A DNA stretch of 64,000 nucleotides from Streptomyces misionensis (GCF_900104815.1 NZ_FNTD01000004.1:4294501-4358500); one strand, 5' to 3'; positions 54,373 to 63,564 are shown, numbered from the stretch's first letter. Numbers and translations: made by a program. The notes: generated by a model from the letters alone, not told the origin.

Positions 54373-54943
54373 GGATTCCCCTTAGTGGTGATGCGCATGC
54401 CAACCTCTCCACCATGGAGAGGCGGTGCTGGGTTGATGGTGTCGTAATCACTTGATCACACTCTGCCGTTCTAATGAAGATCCTTTTACTATCCTATGAA
54501 CTTCCTCTGAGCTTCCTCTGAGGTTCGATCCCGGAAGCCCCTGATTGAGCTCATCAGGGCACAGCGACGCCACGGGCTGCGTCCACTCCCGCTCTGTCTG
54601 GGGCGACGATCGATGGGGAATGGGGGAGGAGCCCACCAGGCTCGCCGTGATGTGCCCCTCGGCCGGGAAGGGTGCTCTCCTCCCACCCTGTGCGGGCCGA
54701 TCCTCAGGCGGAGCCGTCGTCTGTGACGGTGGGACGCAGAGATCGGGCGCTTGACTCATGCGCGGGGCCTATCCGTGCGGGACGGGCTTCGACGCGCCGG
54801 GTGCTTGGACCCGTAGAGAAGGCTGTGACTCAGTTCGGCTGGGGTGCGCTACAGGGGTGCTGCGTGCTGCTCGGGGAGGCTGCCTGAGGAGTGGCATCGC
54901 TCTTCGTGCTGGGAGTCACGCAGATCCGCATGTCCTCAGAAAA
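54373..54943. other. Noncoding 570 bp inside the island
   Basis: Contains the promoter of the secreted-protein gene and a tandem CTTCCTCTGAG repeat at 54501-54522. Short open frames have no ribosome-binding site or family. Probably decayed island DNA. Confidence 0.5.
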
Positions 54944-54983
54944 CAGATCAGGCAGGTACTGAACCCAGTACCTGCCTGATCTG
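54944..54983 (-). terminator. Perfect 18-bp hairpin behind tRNA-Pro
   Basis: CAGATCAGGCAGGTACTG, loop AACC, CAGTACCTGCCTGATCTG. It starts 13 nt beyond the 3' end of the tRNA on its strand. An unusually long, perfect stem; the natural tRNA terminator. Confidence 0.8.
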
Positions 54984-54995
54984 CTACTTCGGCTG

Positions 54996-55069
54996 TCGGG
55001 GTGGCGGGATTTGAACCCACGACCTCTTCGTCCCGAACGAAGCGCGCTGCCAAGCTGCGCTACACCCCG
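54996..55069 (-). tRNA. tRNA-Pro (anticodon CGG)
   Basis: 74-nt cloverleaf: acceptor CGGGGTG / CACCCCG with discriminator A, D-arm GCGCAGCTTGGCAGCGC, anticodon stem CTTCG / CGAAG with loop TTCGGGA (anticodon CGG), T-arm GTGGGTTCAAATCCCGC. CCA is not encoded. Intact. The 3' end matches a degenerate copy at 52212. Confidence 0.95.
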
Positions 55070-55136
55070 GTGTCGCTGCTTGTCGCGGCGACGTCGTTTA
55101 CTTTAGCCCACAGGGGGCCCAGAGACGAAATCCGAT

Positions 55137-55886
55137 TCAGAGGCGGCGTCGGACCGGGGTCGGGCGGGTGTGGTCCAGGGCGATGAGGAGGACCGCCAGG
55201 GCGTAGATCCCCAGGCCCAGGAGGAGGGCGTTGGCCAGGGTGGCGCGGTAGCCGTGGGCGGTCGGGTCCAGGAAGGGGTAGAGGTAGGCCGAGGGGTGGG
55301 CCAGCGGGCGGGCCAGGTAGAAGGCCAGGTAGGCCAGGGGGTAGAGGAGCCAGCTCGTGGCCTGGCGCAGGTGCAGGCGGGCCGCCGGGGTCAGGCACAG
55401 CCAGTCCAGCAGCGCGGCCGCCGGGGCCACCGTGTGCAGGAGCTGGAGGGCGGCCCACTGGAGGTGCCAGCGTTCCGGGGGCGTCGGCGTGCCGGTCATG
55501 GAGAACGGGGGCGTGGTGTGGGCCAGGAGCAGGTGGTAGGCCAGGGCCGAGACCAGCGTGTAGAGGAGGGCCGCGCCGGACAGCCAGGGGGAGAGGGGGC
55601 GGCGGGCCTGCCATGCCCGGGAGGCCGAGACGAACATCGTCACGGCCAGCAGGACGTTCGCCTGTACGGCGAAGTAACTCAGGGCGTGGAGCGGAGTGCT
55701 CCGGAGGATCGCCAGGGTGACGCCGGCCGCCGCGGTCAGCGCGGTCAGCAGCCGGAACACCGCAGCCCTCGGGCGGTGGGACGGGGCCAGTACCGCCGTG
55801 GCCGGCACCGGGGGGCGCAGCAGCGGGGGTGTGGTCGCGCGGACCGCGGGCAGGTCCGGGATCTCCCTGGGTATCGGGGCGGTCAT
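55137..55886 (-). CDS. Pr6Pr-family membrane protein
   Basis: 249-aa protein with about six membrane segments after a Pro-rich N-terminus (residues 1-40). The FAVQANVLLAVTMFVSASRAW segment and HPSAYLYPFLDPTAHGYRATLAN near the end are typical of Pr6Pr (FAR-17a/AIG1-like) actinobacterial proteins. Role unknown; related to eukaryotic androgen-induced membrane hydrolases only distantly. Confidence 0.83.
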   Translation of the reverse strand: MTAPIPREIPDLPAVRATTPPLLRPPVPATAVLAPSHRPRAAVFRLLTALTAAAGVTLAILRSTPLHALSYFAVQANVLLAVTMFVSASRAWQARRPLSPWLSGAALLYTLVSALAYHLLLAHTTPPFSMTGTPTPPERWHLQWAALQLLHTVAPAAALLDWLCLTPAARLHLRQATSWLLYPLAYLAFYLARPLAHPSAYLYPFLDPTAHGYRATLANALLLGLGIYALAVLLIALDHTRPTPVRRRL

Positions 55887-56105
55887 GCCCTCACGCTAGG
55901 AGCGGGGGCGGGGAGGGGCCATGTGGCCTGCTCCGAGTGGGTGAGGGCGGCAGCCGGGCGGCAGTAGCCGAGGGGCCGTGGCCGAGCTGCGGTAACCGGC
56001 CGTCGGCGAGGGCGGCAGCCGCATCGGCCACCGCCGCTTGCCCGGGCCACGTGAATCGCTGAGGGGTGCGCGGTCCGCGCCTCCCCGGCCCCCTCGCGAT
56101 TCGTC

Positions 56106-57032
56106 CTACTCCTTCGCCACCAGCGTCAGCAGCGTCGCCTCCGGCGGGCACGCGAAGCGGACCGGGGTGTAGCGGTTGGTGCCGCAGCCCGCGGAGACGT
56201 GGAGGTAGGAGGTGCGGCCCTCCGCGGTGTGGGTGGAGAGGCCCTTCACGCGGTCCGTGTCCAGGTCGCAGTTGGTGACCAGGGCGCCGTAGAAGGGGAT
56301 GCACAGCTGGCCGCCGTGGGTGTGGCCGGCCAGGATCAGCGGATAGTCGTCCGCCGTGAAGGCGTCGAGGACGCGCAGGTAGGGGGCGTGGACCACGCCG
56401 AGGGAGAAGTCGTACGAGTCCGAAGGGCCGCCGGCCACCCGTGCGTAGCGGTCGCGCTTGATGTGGGGGTCGTCCAGGCCGGTCAGCTCGATCGACACGC
56501 CCTCGATCTTCAGGGAGCCCCGGGTGTTGGTCAGGTTCACCCAGCCCGCCTCGTCGAAGCCGTCCCGCAGGTCCTCCCACGGGTTGTGGATGGCACCCAC
56601 GGCCGGCTTGTTGCCGTTCAGGCCGTGGCGGCCGTTCGCCTTCTCCAGCAGATAGCGGGCGGGGTTGCGGAGCTTGGGGCCGTAGTAGTCGTTGGAGCCG
56701 AAGACGTACGCCCCCGGGAACTCCATCAGCGGGCCCAGCGCGTCCAGCACCTCCGGGACGCCCTCGGGGTCCGACAGGTTGTCGCCGGTGTTGATCACGA
56801 AGTCCGGGCGCAGGCCCGCCAGCGAGCGCAGCCAGCGCTGCTTCTTGCGCTGTCCGCTCACCATGTGGATGTCGGACACCTGGAGCACGCGCAGCGGGTG
56901 CATGCCCGGCGGGAGGACGGGGACGGTCACCCGTCGGAGGCGGAAGGAGCGGGCCTCGAAGCCCGCCGCGTACACCAGACCGGCGGCGCCTGCCGCCATG
57001 ATTCCCAGGGGGACTCCGTATCGCGCGCGCAT
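56106..57032 (-). CDS. Metallophosphoesterase
   Basis: 308-aa membrane-anchored phosphoesterase of the YkuE/calcineurin type. N-terminal membrane segment (residues 7-25), then motifs LQVSDIHMVSGQ, NTGDNLSDPEG, FGSNDYYGP (in place of GNHD) and LAGHTHGGQLCIP. The dimetal ligands are otherwise complete. The active site is outside the cell; a lipid or wall phosphate substrate is likely. Divergent from the YqeY-like gene, 96 bp apart. Confidence 0.9.
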   Translation of the reverse strand: MRARYGVPLGIMAAGAAGLVYAAGFEARSFRLRRVTVPVLPPGMHPLRVLQVSDIHMVSGQRKKQRWLRSLAGLRPDFVINTGDNLSDPEGVPEVLDALGPLMEFPGAYVFGSNDYYGPKLRNPARYLLEKANGRHGLNGNKPAVGAIHNPWEDLRDGFDEAGWVNLTNTRGSLKIEGVSIELTGLDDPHIKRDRYARVAGGPSDSYDFSLGVVHAPYLRVLDAFTADDYPLILAGHTHGGQLCIPFYGALVTNCDLDTDRVKGLSTHTAEGRTSYLHVSAGCGTNRYTPVRFACPPEATLLTLVAKE

Positions 57033-57128
57033 ATGACCATCGTGTCAGACCGCAGGGGGGTGATGAGACCGCCCGGCCCCCTTAAATCGGCGGGCGTCCG
57101 GCCCGCCGCACCTGAGACAATCGACCAC

Positions 57129-57596
57129 ATGACCACCATGCTCAAGTCGAAGCTGCAGGACGACCTCAACGCCGCGATCAAGGAGCGCAACGAGCTCCGC
57201 TCCTCGACGCTCCGGCTGACGCTCGCCGCCATCACCAAGGAGGAGGTCGCGGGCAAGGAGAAGCGGGAGCTGTCCGACGACGAGGTCCTCAAGGTGATCA
57301 CCCGGGAGGCGAAGAAGCGCCGCGAGGCGGCCGAGGCCTTCGCGCAGGGCGGTCGTGCCGAGTCGGCCGAGCGGGAGAAGGCGGAGGGCGAGGTGCTCGC
57401 CGAGTACCTGCCCAAGCAGCTGTCCGACGAGGAGCTGAACGCGATCGTCGCCGAGGCCGTCCAGGAGGCGAAGGCGGCGGGTGCCGAGGGGCCGAAGGCC
57501 ATGGGCGCCGTCATGAAGATCGTGAACCCGAAGGTGGCCGGTCAGGCCGAGGGCGGCCGCGTCGCCGCCGCGGTGAAGAAGCTCCTCCTGGGCTGA
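57129..57596 (+). CDS. GatB/YqeY-domain protein
   Basis: 155-aa YqeY-like protein: MTTMLKSKLQDDLNAAIKER, LRLTLAAITKEEV, EYLPKQLSDEELNAIVAE and GAVMKIVNPKVAGQAEGGRV are the family marks. Related to the tRNA-binding tail domain of amidotransferase GatB; stand-alone copies are of uncertain role. ATG 57129 gives the family length. Confidence 0.93.
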   Translation: MTTMLKSKLQDDLNAAIKERNELRSSTLRLTLAAITKEEVAGKEKRELSDDEVLKVITREAKKRREAAEAFAQGGRAESAEREKAEGEVLAEYLPKQLSDEELNAIVAEAVQEAKAAGAEGPKAMGAVMKIVNPKVAGQAEGGRVAAAVKKLLLG

Positions 57597-57613
57597 GCCC
57601 CGATCAGGTACGT

Positions 57614-57662
57614 ACGACGGCGGGGCCGCCCCCTCGGGAAGAGGGAGCGGCCCCGCCGTCGT
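57614..57662. terminator. Strong convergent terminator
   Basis: ACGACGGCGGGGCCGC pairs with GCGGCCCCGCCGTCGT (16 bp), with a smaller CCCCTC/GAGGG inner helix in the loop. Lies between yqeY-like and the penicillin-binding protein gene, whose stop is 28 bp away. Confidence 0.85.
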
Positions 57663-57689
57663 GTCGGTGGACCGGAGTCCGCCGGGTGC

Positions 57690-59978
57690 CTACCGCCGGC
57701 CCCCGTTCCCGTGTCCGTTGCGGCCCCCGTTCGTCTGGCCCTGGATGAGGGTGCCGGGGAGGGTGAACGTCGGGTTCGGGTTGGGGCCGCCGGTGCCGCC
57801 GCCCGGCAGCCCGCCGAGCAGTCCGCCGATCACCTGTCCCGGGTTGCCGGTGGTGCCGCCGTGCTGCCCGCCGTTGCCCCGGTCCTGGCCGTTGCCCGGG
57901 TTGTTGTCGTCCGGGATGTCGACCAGGTTGAAGTCCTGGACGGGCTTGCCCTCCAGGGCGCCGTTCATCATGTCGCGCCAGATCGGGCCGGGGACCTCAC
58001 CGCCGAACACCTTGTCGTGCGGGACGCCGCCGATGGTGATGTTGATCATGCGGCGCCGGTGCTGCGGGTCGCCGACCCAGACCGCGCCCGCCATGTTCGG
58101 GGTGTAGCCGACGAACCAGGCGGCGAAGCGCTCGTCCGTCGTACCGGTCTTGCCCGCGCTCGGGCGGTCGCCGAGACCGGCTTGCTGGCCGGTGCCGTCC
58201 TCGACCACGCCCTTGAGCAGCGTGCTGACGGTGTCCGCGGTCTTCTCGGACATCGCGCGCGAGCACGTCGACTTCGGCACCGGCAGGGACTTCACCCGGC
58301 TGCCGGTCGTCTGGGTGATCGACTCGATGGCGACCGGGGTGCAGTACATGCCGCGCGAGGCGAAGGTGGCGTACGCGCTCGCCATCGTCAGCGGGGACAT
58401 CTCCTGGGTGCCGAGCGCGATCGAGGGGGCCTGGTCGATCTTGCGGCCGTCGGAGCGGGCCACGCCCATCTTCTTCGCCATGTCGATCACCGGGCAGATG
58501 CCGATGTCGCTGATCAGCTGCACGTAGTAGGTGTTGACCGACTTGGCGGTCGCCTCCTTCATGCTGTACGGGCCGTGCTCCGTCTCGTTCTCGTTGGTCA
58601 GCTTGGCCGGCTTGCGCGGATCGTTCTTCCAGGTCCTGCCGTTGCAGGCGGCCACCGGGCTCGGGTACGGCATCTCGTACGGCGACGAGTACTCCTGCGT
58701 CGCCGGCTTGCCGCCCTCCAGCGCGGCCGCCGCGACGATCGGCTTGAACGTCGAACCGGGCTGGTAGCCCGCGCCGCCGCCCATGTGCTGGTTCACCGAC
58801 AGGTTGATCTGGGTCTCGTCGGTGCCGAAGCCGTACGGCCGGGACTGGCCCATGGCGAGGATCTTGCCGGTGCCGGGCTCGACGATGGTCGCGGCCGTCG
58901 CCACCTGGTCGGACTTGTAGACGTGGTCCTTGATGGAGTTCTGCACGGACTGCTGGGCCTGCGGGTCGAGCGTCGTACGGATCGTCAGACCGCCCTGGTT
59001 CCACAGCTTGGCGCGGGCCTCCTTGGTCTTGCCGAAGACCGGATCGGTCAGGAAGACCTCGCGCACGTAGTCGCAGAAGAAGCCGGCACCCTGCACCGCG
59101 GTGATGCAGCCGTTCTTGGGCCGGCTGGTGTGCAGCCCGAGCGGCTGCCGCTTGGCCCGGTCGGCCTCCTTGGGGGAGATGTCGCCCAGCTCGGCCATGC
59201 GCTGGAGGACGATGTTGCGCCGCTTGGTCGCCTCCGCCTCGTCGTTGACCGGGTCGTAGCGGCTCGGCGACTGCACGATGCCGGCCAGCAGGGCGGACTC
59301 CTGGAGGTTCAGGTCCTTGGCGTGCTTGGAGAAGTACCGCTCGGAGGCGGCCTCCACGCCGTAGGCCTGCTCACCGAAGAAGGTGATGTTCAGGTAGTTC
59401 TCCAGGATCTTCTTCTTGCCGAGCTTCTCCTCGATCTGGATCGCGTACTTCAGTTCACGGACCTTGCGGCCCATGGTCTGCTGGGTGGCCTCGGCGACCT
59501 TCGTCGGGTCGTCGCCGGCCTCCTCGATGAAGTAGTTCTTCACCAGCTGCTGGGTGAGGGTGGAGGCGCCCTGGGCGACCCCGCCCTCCTGCGCGTTCTT
59601 GTTCAGGGCGCGCAGCACGCCCTTGAGGTCGATCGCGCCGTGCTGGTAGAAGCGCGAGTCCTCGATCGCGACGATCGCCTTCTGCATGTACGGCGAGATG
59701 TCCTTGAGGTCGACCACCGTGCGGTCGCGCGAGTAGATGCTCGCGATCTGCTGGCCCCGGCTGTCCAGGATGGTGGTGCGCTGGCTCAGCTGGGGGCTCT
59801 TCAGGTTGTCCGGGATCTCGTCGAAGCTCTGCACCGAGCCCTTGGCCGCGAGGCCCAGTGCGCCGGCCCCGGGCAGCGCGATGCCCGCCATCACGGCTCC
59901 CGCGAGGACACTGACACCGAGGAACTTCGCGGCCTGCTGCATCGGCGACAGACCACCGCCCGAGCGCTTCTTTGGCAT
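57690..59978 (-). CDS. Bifunctional penicillin-binding protein (class A PBP)
   Basis: 762-aa peptidoglycan synthase. One membrane anchor (residues about 18-45), glycosyltransferase family 51 with the catalytic Glu in IVAIEDSRFYQHGAIDL and EVQ-like GASTLTQQLVKN, then transpeptidase with STFKPIV (SxxK Ser), SVN and KTGTT. The C-terminal 80 residues are Gly/Asn/Pro rich and disordered. It polymerises and cross-links the wall outside the membrane. Divergent from wblA with about 490 bp between. Confidence 0.94.
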   Translation of the reverse strand: MPKKRSGGGLSPMQQAAKFLGVSVLAGAVMAGIALPGAGALGLAAKGSVQSFDEIPDNLKSPQLSQRTTILDSRGQQIASIYSRDRTVVDLKDISPYMQKAIVAIEDSRFYQHGAIDLKGVLRALNKNAQEGGVAQGASTLTQQLVKNYFIEEAGDDPTKVAEATQQTMGRKVRELKYAIQIEEKLGKKKILENYLNITFFGEQAYGVEAASERYFSKHAKDLNLQESALLAGIVQSPSRYDPVNDEAEATKRRNIVLQRMAELGDISPKEADRAKRQPLGLHTSRPKNGCITAVQGAGFFCDYVREVFLTDPVFGKTKEARAKLWNQGGLTIRTTLDPQAQQSVQNSIKDHVYKSDQVATAATIVEPGTGKILAMGQSRPYGFGTDETQINLSVNQHMGGGAGYQPGSTFKPIVAAAALEGGKPATQEYSSPYEMPYPSPVAACNGRTWKNDPRKPAKLTNENETEHGPYSMKEATAKSVNTYYVQLISDIGICPVIDMAKKMGVARSDGRKIDQAPSIALGTQEMSPLTMASAYATFASRGMYCTPVAIESITQTTGSRVKSLPVPKSTCSRAMSEKTADTVSTLLKGVVEDGTGQQAGLGDRPSAGKTGTTDERFAAWFVGYTPNMAGAVWVGDPQHRRRMINITIGGVPHDKVFGGEVPGPIWRDMMNGALEGKPVQDFNLVDIPDDNNPGNGQDRGNGGQHGGTTGNPGQVIGGLLGGLPGGGTGGPNPNPTFTLPGTLIQGQTNGGRNGHGNGGRR

Positions 59979-60227
59979 GGGGGCAGCCTAATCCGTACTC
60001 CTGAACGTTTTGAGGGAGCGGCTTGCCTTCGGGATGTTCCGGTGCCGTCCCGGCCCGGCCGGGCCGCCTGACCTGCCTACGTTTCCATTTCCCGGACAGG
60101 CGCGCAGCCCTTGGCCTAAGCTGCTCCCAACTGTCACGGCAGTACGGCCCCGTACCCCCGCGTCCGGCGTCCCCGAATCGCTCCGCACCACCCCTGTCGT
60201 GTGCCGAGGCGTGTCCGAATGCGCCTC

Positions 60228-60257
60228 GTGTGTCACCCGGTGTCCGCTGTGACACAC
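60228..60257. promoter_or_regulatory. 9-bp inverted repeat upstream of wblA
   Basis: GTGTGTCAC, 12 bases, GTGACACAC. Perfect arms, 216 bp before the wblA start and 250 bp from the PBP start. The long 494-bp gap (59979-60472) has no gene; wblA is known to have a long, heavily regulated upstream region. Which protein binds here is not evident (BldD sites contain GTGAC/GTCAC half-sites). Confidence 0.55.
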
Positions 60258-60472
60258 CAGAGCCGTCCTGGTTTGCCGGGATGGTCGCGCATGTCGCCAG
60301 CTCACTCCCGCGGGTGATCTGCCGCTTACCCATAGTCCGTTCGGGCCATTCAAGATTGGGCCCGAAGGGGGTGTTGCGCTGTGCCCACCTTCCGTAACGT
60401 CCTCAACTGGCGGCGGTGAATATGCCGCTGCCGCCGTGGGGGAGCCTCGATTCGGGAGAGGACGGCGCCGGT

Positions 60473-60811
60473 ATGGGCTGGGTTACCGACTGGAGTGCGC
60501 AGGCCGCCTGCCGCACTACCGATCCGGATGAACTGTTCGTTCAGGGAGCAGCGCAGAACAGAGCCAAGGCGGTGTGCACCGGATGCCCGGTACGCACCGA
60601 ATGCCTGGCCGATGCGCTGGACAATCGCGTCGAGTTCGGCGTGTGGGGAGGCATGACGGAGCGGGAGCGCCGCGCACTGCTGCGCCGGCGGCCCACCGTG
60701 ACCTCGTGGCGCAGGCTGCTGGAGACCGCCCGCTCGGAGTACGAGCGGGGCACCGGGATCATGCGCCTCGACAGCGACGAGGTGTACGACGAGTACGCGG
60801 CGGTCAGCTGA
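60473..60811 (+). CDS. wblA: WhiB-like regulator WblA
   Basis: 112-aa iron-sulfur protein that controls the change from aerial growth to sporulation and represses antibiotic pathways in Streptomyces. The sequence begins MGWVTDWSAQAACRTTDPDE and matches WblA as I know it from S. coelicolor. Cluster ligands are C13, C35, C38, C44 and the GVWGG turn is at 56-60, followed by the basic DNA-binding RERRALLRRR. ATG 60473 gives the established 112 aa; the frame is open upstream to 60416. Monocistronic. Confidence 0.95.
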   Translation: MGWVTDWSAQAACRTTDPDELFVQGAAQNRAKAVCTGCPVRTECLADALDNRVEFGVWGGMTERERRALLRRRPTVTSWRRLLETARSEYERGTGIMRLDSDEVYDEYAAVS

Positions 60812-60982
60812 GGGCACGCTCGGCCGAGGTCGTGCTCGGCTGAGGGCACAGGTCCAGCGCGCCCGGGTTCCGCGAGGAGCCCCGGGCGGCCGCGTGGTTC
60901 CGCGACGCCCGATTGGGCCGGCGGTGTGACGACGGCCGCGCCGGTTCCGCGGCGTGCCGACGGTTTCGCCGGTCCGGCGGTG

Positions 60983-62329
60983 TCACGACGGCTCCGTTCG
61001 TCCCATGGCCGCGCCCGCCGCGAGCCGGTCGCCGATGTCGCGCAGGCCCGTGAGGTCGTGGACGTCGCCGGGGAGCGCGGGCACGTCGGCCACGGCCACC
61101 TCGGGGTGGCGCGCGGTGAAGCGGTCGCGTGTGCGCTGCTCGCGCGCCAGCAGATGCATGCGTTCGGCGTGCAGTCTCAACAGGCCCGCGGCGAGCCGGT
61201 CGACGGAACGTTCCTGGTCGGCGGGGGAGCCTTCGTCGGAAGCGTCGGCACCGGCTGCGTCCTCGGGTGCGGGAGGTTGTGAACTGCCGTACGTGTCGGG
61301 GGAGTTACGAAGTCCAGCTTTCCCGTCCCCCTGATCCACAATGCCGGGGTCCGCAAGATTTTCCGCGGCGTCCAGCGCCCGCTCGGCGGACAGCCCGCCG
61401 GCTCCGGTGCCGTGCACCCGGTTGAGCACCAGTCCCACCAGCGGCATGCTCTCCGCGGCCAGTCGCTCCACGAAGTACGCGGCCTCGCGCAGCGCGTCCC
61501 GCTCCGGCGCCGCCACCACCAGGAAGGCCGTACCGGGCGCCTGGAGCAGCTTGTACGTGGCGTCCGCGCGGGTGCGGAAGCCGCCGAAGGTGGTGTCCAT
61601 CGCGGACACGAACGTCTGGACGTCCTTGAGGAGCTGACCGCCCAGCAGCTTGCCCAGGGTGCCGGTCATCATCGACATGCCGACGTTGAGGAAGGCCATG
61701 CCCGCGCGGCCGCCCAGCTTGGCGGGCGCTGTGAGCAGGCGGATCAGCCGGCCGTCCAGGAAGGAGCCCAGCCGCTTGGGGGCGTCCAGGAAGTCCAGGG
61801 CCGAGCGGGACGGCGGGGTGTCGACCACGATCAGGTCCCACTCGTCCCTCGCGCGCAGCTGGCCCAGCTTCTCCATCGCCATGTACTCCTGCGTGCCCGC
61901 GAAGCCCGCCGAGAGCGACTGGTAGAAGGGGTTCGCCAGGATCGCGGCCGCCCGCTCCGGGTCCGCGTGCGCCTCCACGACCTCGTCGAAGGTGCGCTTC
62001 ATATCGAGCATCATCGCGTGCAGCTCGCCCGCGCCGTCGGTGCCCTTCACCCGGCGCGGCACGTTGTCGAGGGAGTCGATGCCCATCGACTGGGCCAGTC
62101 TCCGTGCCGGGTCGATGGTGAGCACCACCACCTTGCGGCCCCGCTCGGCCGCGCGCAGGCCGAGGGCGGCCGCGGTCGTGGTCTTGCCGACCCCGCCGGA
62201 GCCGCAGCACACCACGATGCGGGTCTTGGGGTCGTCCAGCAACGAGTCGATGTCGAGCACCCGGGAGGAGGCGAGCCTGCGGGCCGCCACCTCCCGGTCC
62301 TCGGCCTCGTCGTGTTCCTCGGCCGTCAT
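60983..62329 (-). CDS. ArsA-like ATPase (second gene of pair)
   Basis: 448-aa ArsA/GET3-like ATPase with P-loop CCGSGGVGKTTTAAALG near residues 42-58 and VVDTPPSRSALDFLD as switch region. An acidic insertion of about 50 residues (SSQPPAPEDAAGADASDEG) precedes the C-terminus. ATG 62329 overlaps the stop of the partner gene by 4 nt. These paired ATPases next to wblA are conserved in actinobacteria; arsenic genes are absent, so they more likely move or insert membrane proteins, or do an unknown task. Confidence 0.92.
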   Translation of the reverse strand: MTAEEHDEAEDREVAARRLASSRVLDIDSLLDDPKTRIVVCCGSGGVGKTTTAAALGLRAAERGRKVVVLTIDPARRLAQSMGIDSLDNVPRRVKGTDGAGELHAMMLDMKRTFDEVVEAHADPERAAAILANPFYQSLSAGFAGTQEYMAMEKLGQLRARDEWDLIVVDTPPSRSALDFLDAPKRLGSFLDGRLIRLLTAPAKLGGRAGMAFLNVGMSMMTGTLGKLLGGQLLKDVQTFVSAMDTTFGGFRTRADATYKLLQAPGTAFLVVAAPERDALREAAYFVERLAAESMPLVGLVLNRVHGTGAGGLSAERALDAAENLADPGIVDQGDGKAGLRNSPDTYGSSQPPAPEDAAGADASDEGSPADQERSVDRLAAGLLRLHAERMHLLAREQRTRDRFTARHPEVAVADVPALPGDVHDLTGLRDIGDRLAAGAAMGRTEPS

Positions 62330-63303
62330 GACACCCCCTGCTTCCGCAAGTCGGCGGCGAGTTCGTACAGGCCCGCCAGGTCCATTCCCTCGGCGAGCAG
62401 CGGCAGTTCGTGCAGGGGCAGGCCCAGCTCGCCGAGGACGGCGCGCTGCTCCTGCTCCAGCGCGTACCGCTCGGCGTACTCCGCGGCCTGGTCCAGCAGC
62501 GGGTCCACCAGTTTCTCCGCGTTCCCGCCGCGCCGGGCGCCGCCGAGTCCCGCGGCCGACAGGGAACGGGCGACGGAGGAACGCTCCACCGTCCGTACGA
62601 GTTCCAGGTCCGCGGCGTCCAACACTTCGGGGCGCACCATGTTCACGATGACCCGGCCCACCGGCAGCCGCGCCGCGCGCAGTTCGGCGATGCCGTCGGC
62701 GGTCTCCTGGACGGGCATCTCCTCCAGCAGCGTCACCAGGTGGACCGCGGTCTCGGGCGACTTCAGGACGCGCATCACGGCCTGCGCCTGATTGTGTATC
62801 GGGCCGATCTTCGCCAGGCCCGCCACCTCGTCGTTGACGTTGAGGAAGCGGGTGACGCGGCCGGTCGGCGGGGCGTCCATGACCACGTAGTCGTAGACGA
62901 ACCGGCCGGCGCGGTCCTTGCGCCGCACCGCCTCGCACGCCTTGCCGGTGAGCAGGACGTCCCGGATGCCCGGCGCGATGGTGGTGGCGAAGTCGATGGC
63001 GCCGAGCTTCTTCAGGGCCCGGCCGGCACCGCCCAGTTTGTAGAACATCTGGAGGTAGTCCAGGAGGGCCAGTTCGGCGTCTATGGCCAGGGCGAACACC
63101 TCCCCGCCCCCGGGCGCGACCGCGATCTTGCGCTCCTCGTACGGCAACGCCTCCGTTTCGAAGAGCTGGGCGATGCCCTGCCGGCCCTCGACCTCCACGA
63201 GAAGCGTCCGCTTCCCCTCGGTCGCGAGGGCCAGCGCGAGTGCGGCGGCGACCGTCGTCTTTCCGGTCCCGCCCTTGCCGCTGACGACCTGGAGCCTGCT
63301 CAC
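62326..63303 (-). CDS. ArsA-like ATPase (first gene of pair)
   Basis: 325-aa partner with P-loop VVSGKGGTGKTTVAAALA at residues 6-23 and VVMDAPPTGRVTRFLNVND as switch. Shorter than its partner and lacking the insertion. GTG 63303; the pair probably functions as a heterodimer, like the two halves of ArsA. The promoter lies in the 102 bp shared with the divergent DUF4177 gene. Confidence 0.92.
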   Translation of the reverse strand: MSRLQVVSGKGGTGKTTVAAALALALATEGKRTLLVEVEGRQGIAQLFETEALPYEERKIAVAPGGGEVFALAIDAELALLDYLQMFYKLGGAGRALKKLGAIDFATTIAPGIRDVLLTGKACEAVRRKDRAGRFVYDYVVMDAPPTGRVTRFLNVNDEVAGLAKIGPIHNQAQAVMRVLKSPETAVHLVTLLEEMPVQETADGIAELRAARLPVGRVIVNMVRPEVLDAADLELVRTVERSSVARSLSAAGLGGARRGGNAEKLVDPLLDQAAEYAERYALEQEQRAVLGELGLPLHELPLLAEGMDLAGLYELAADLRKQGVS

Positions 63304-63405
63304 GTCTTCGAGACTAACCAGTCCGGCCGACAGTCACGCGGGAGGCTGTGGATAACGGGGGAGACGGCGGGGGAGTGATCGGTCACAGCGGCTACAGTCG
63401 GCCCC

Positions 63406-63564
63406 ATGACCAAGTGGGAATACGCAACCGTGCCGCTGCTCGTCCATGCCACGAAGCAGATTCTTGACACCTGGGGCGAGGACGGCTGGGAGCTCGTCCA
63501 GGTCGTGCCCGGGCCGAACGCCGAGCAGCTCGTCGCCTACCTGAAGCGGGAGAAGCAGGCATGA
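63406..63564 (+). CDS. DUF4177 small protein
   Basis: 52-aa protein: MTKWEYATVPLLVHATKQIL and DTWGEDGWELVQVV, the DUF4177 pattern. TACAGT (63393-63398) 7 nt before ATG suggests leaderless expression. ATGA overlap with the RidA gene shows coupling. Role unknown. Confidence 0.88.
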   Translation: MTKWEYATVPLLVHATKQILDTWGEDGWELVQVVPGPNAEQLVAYLKREKQA

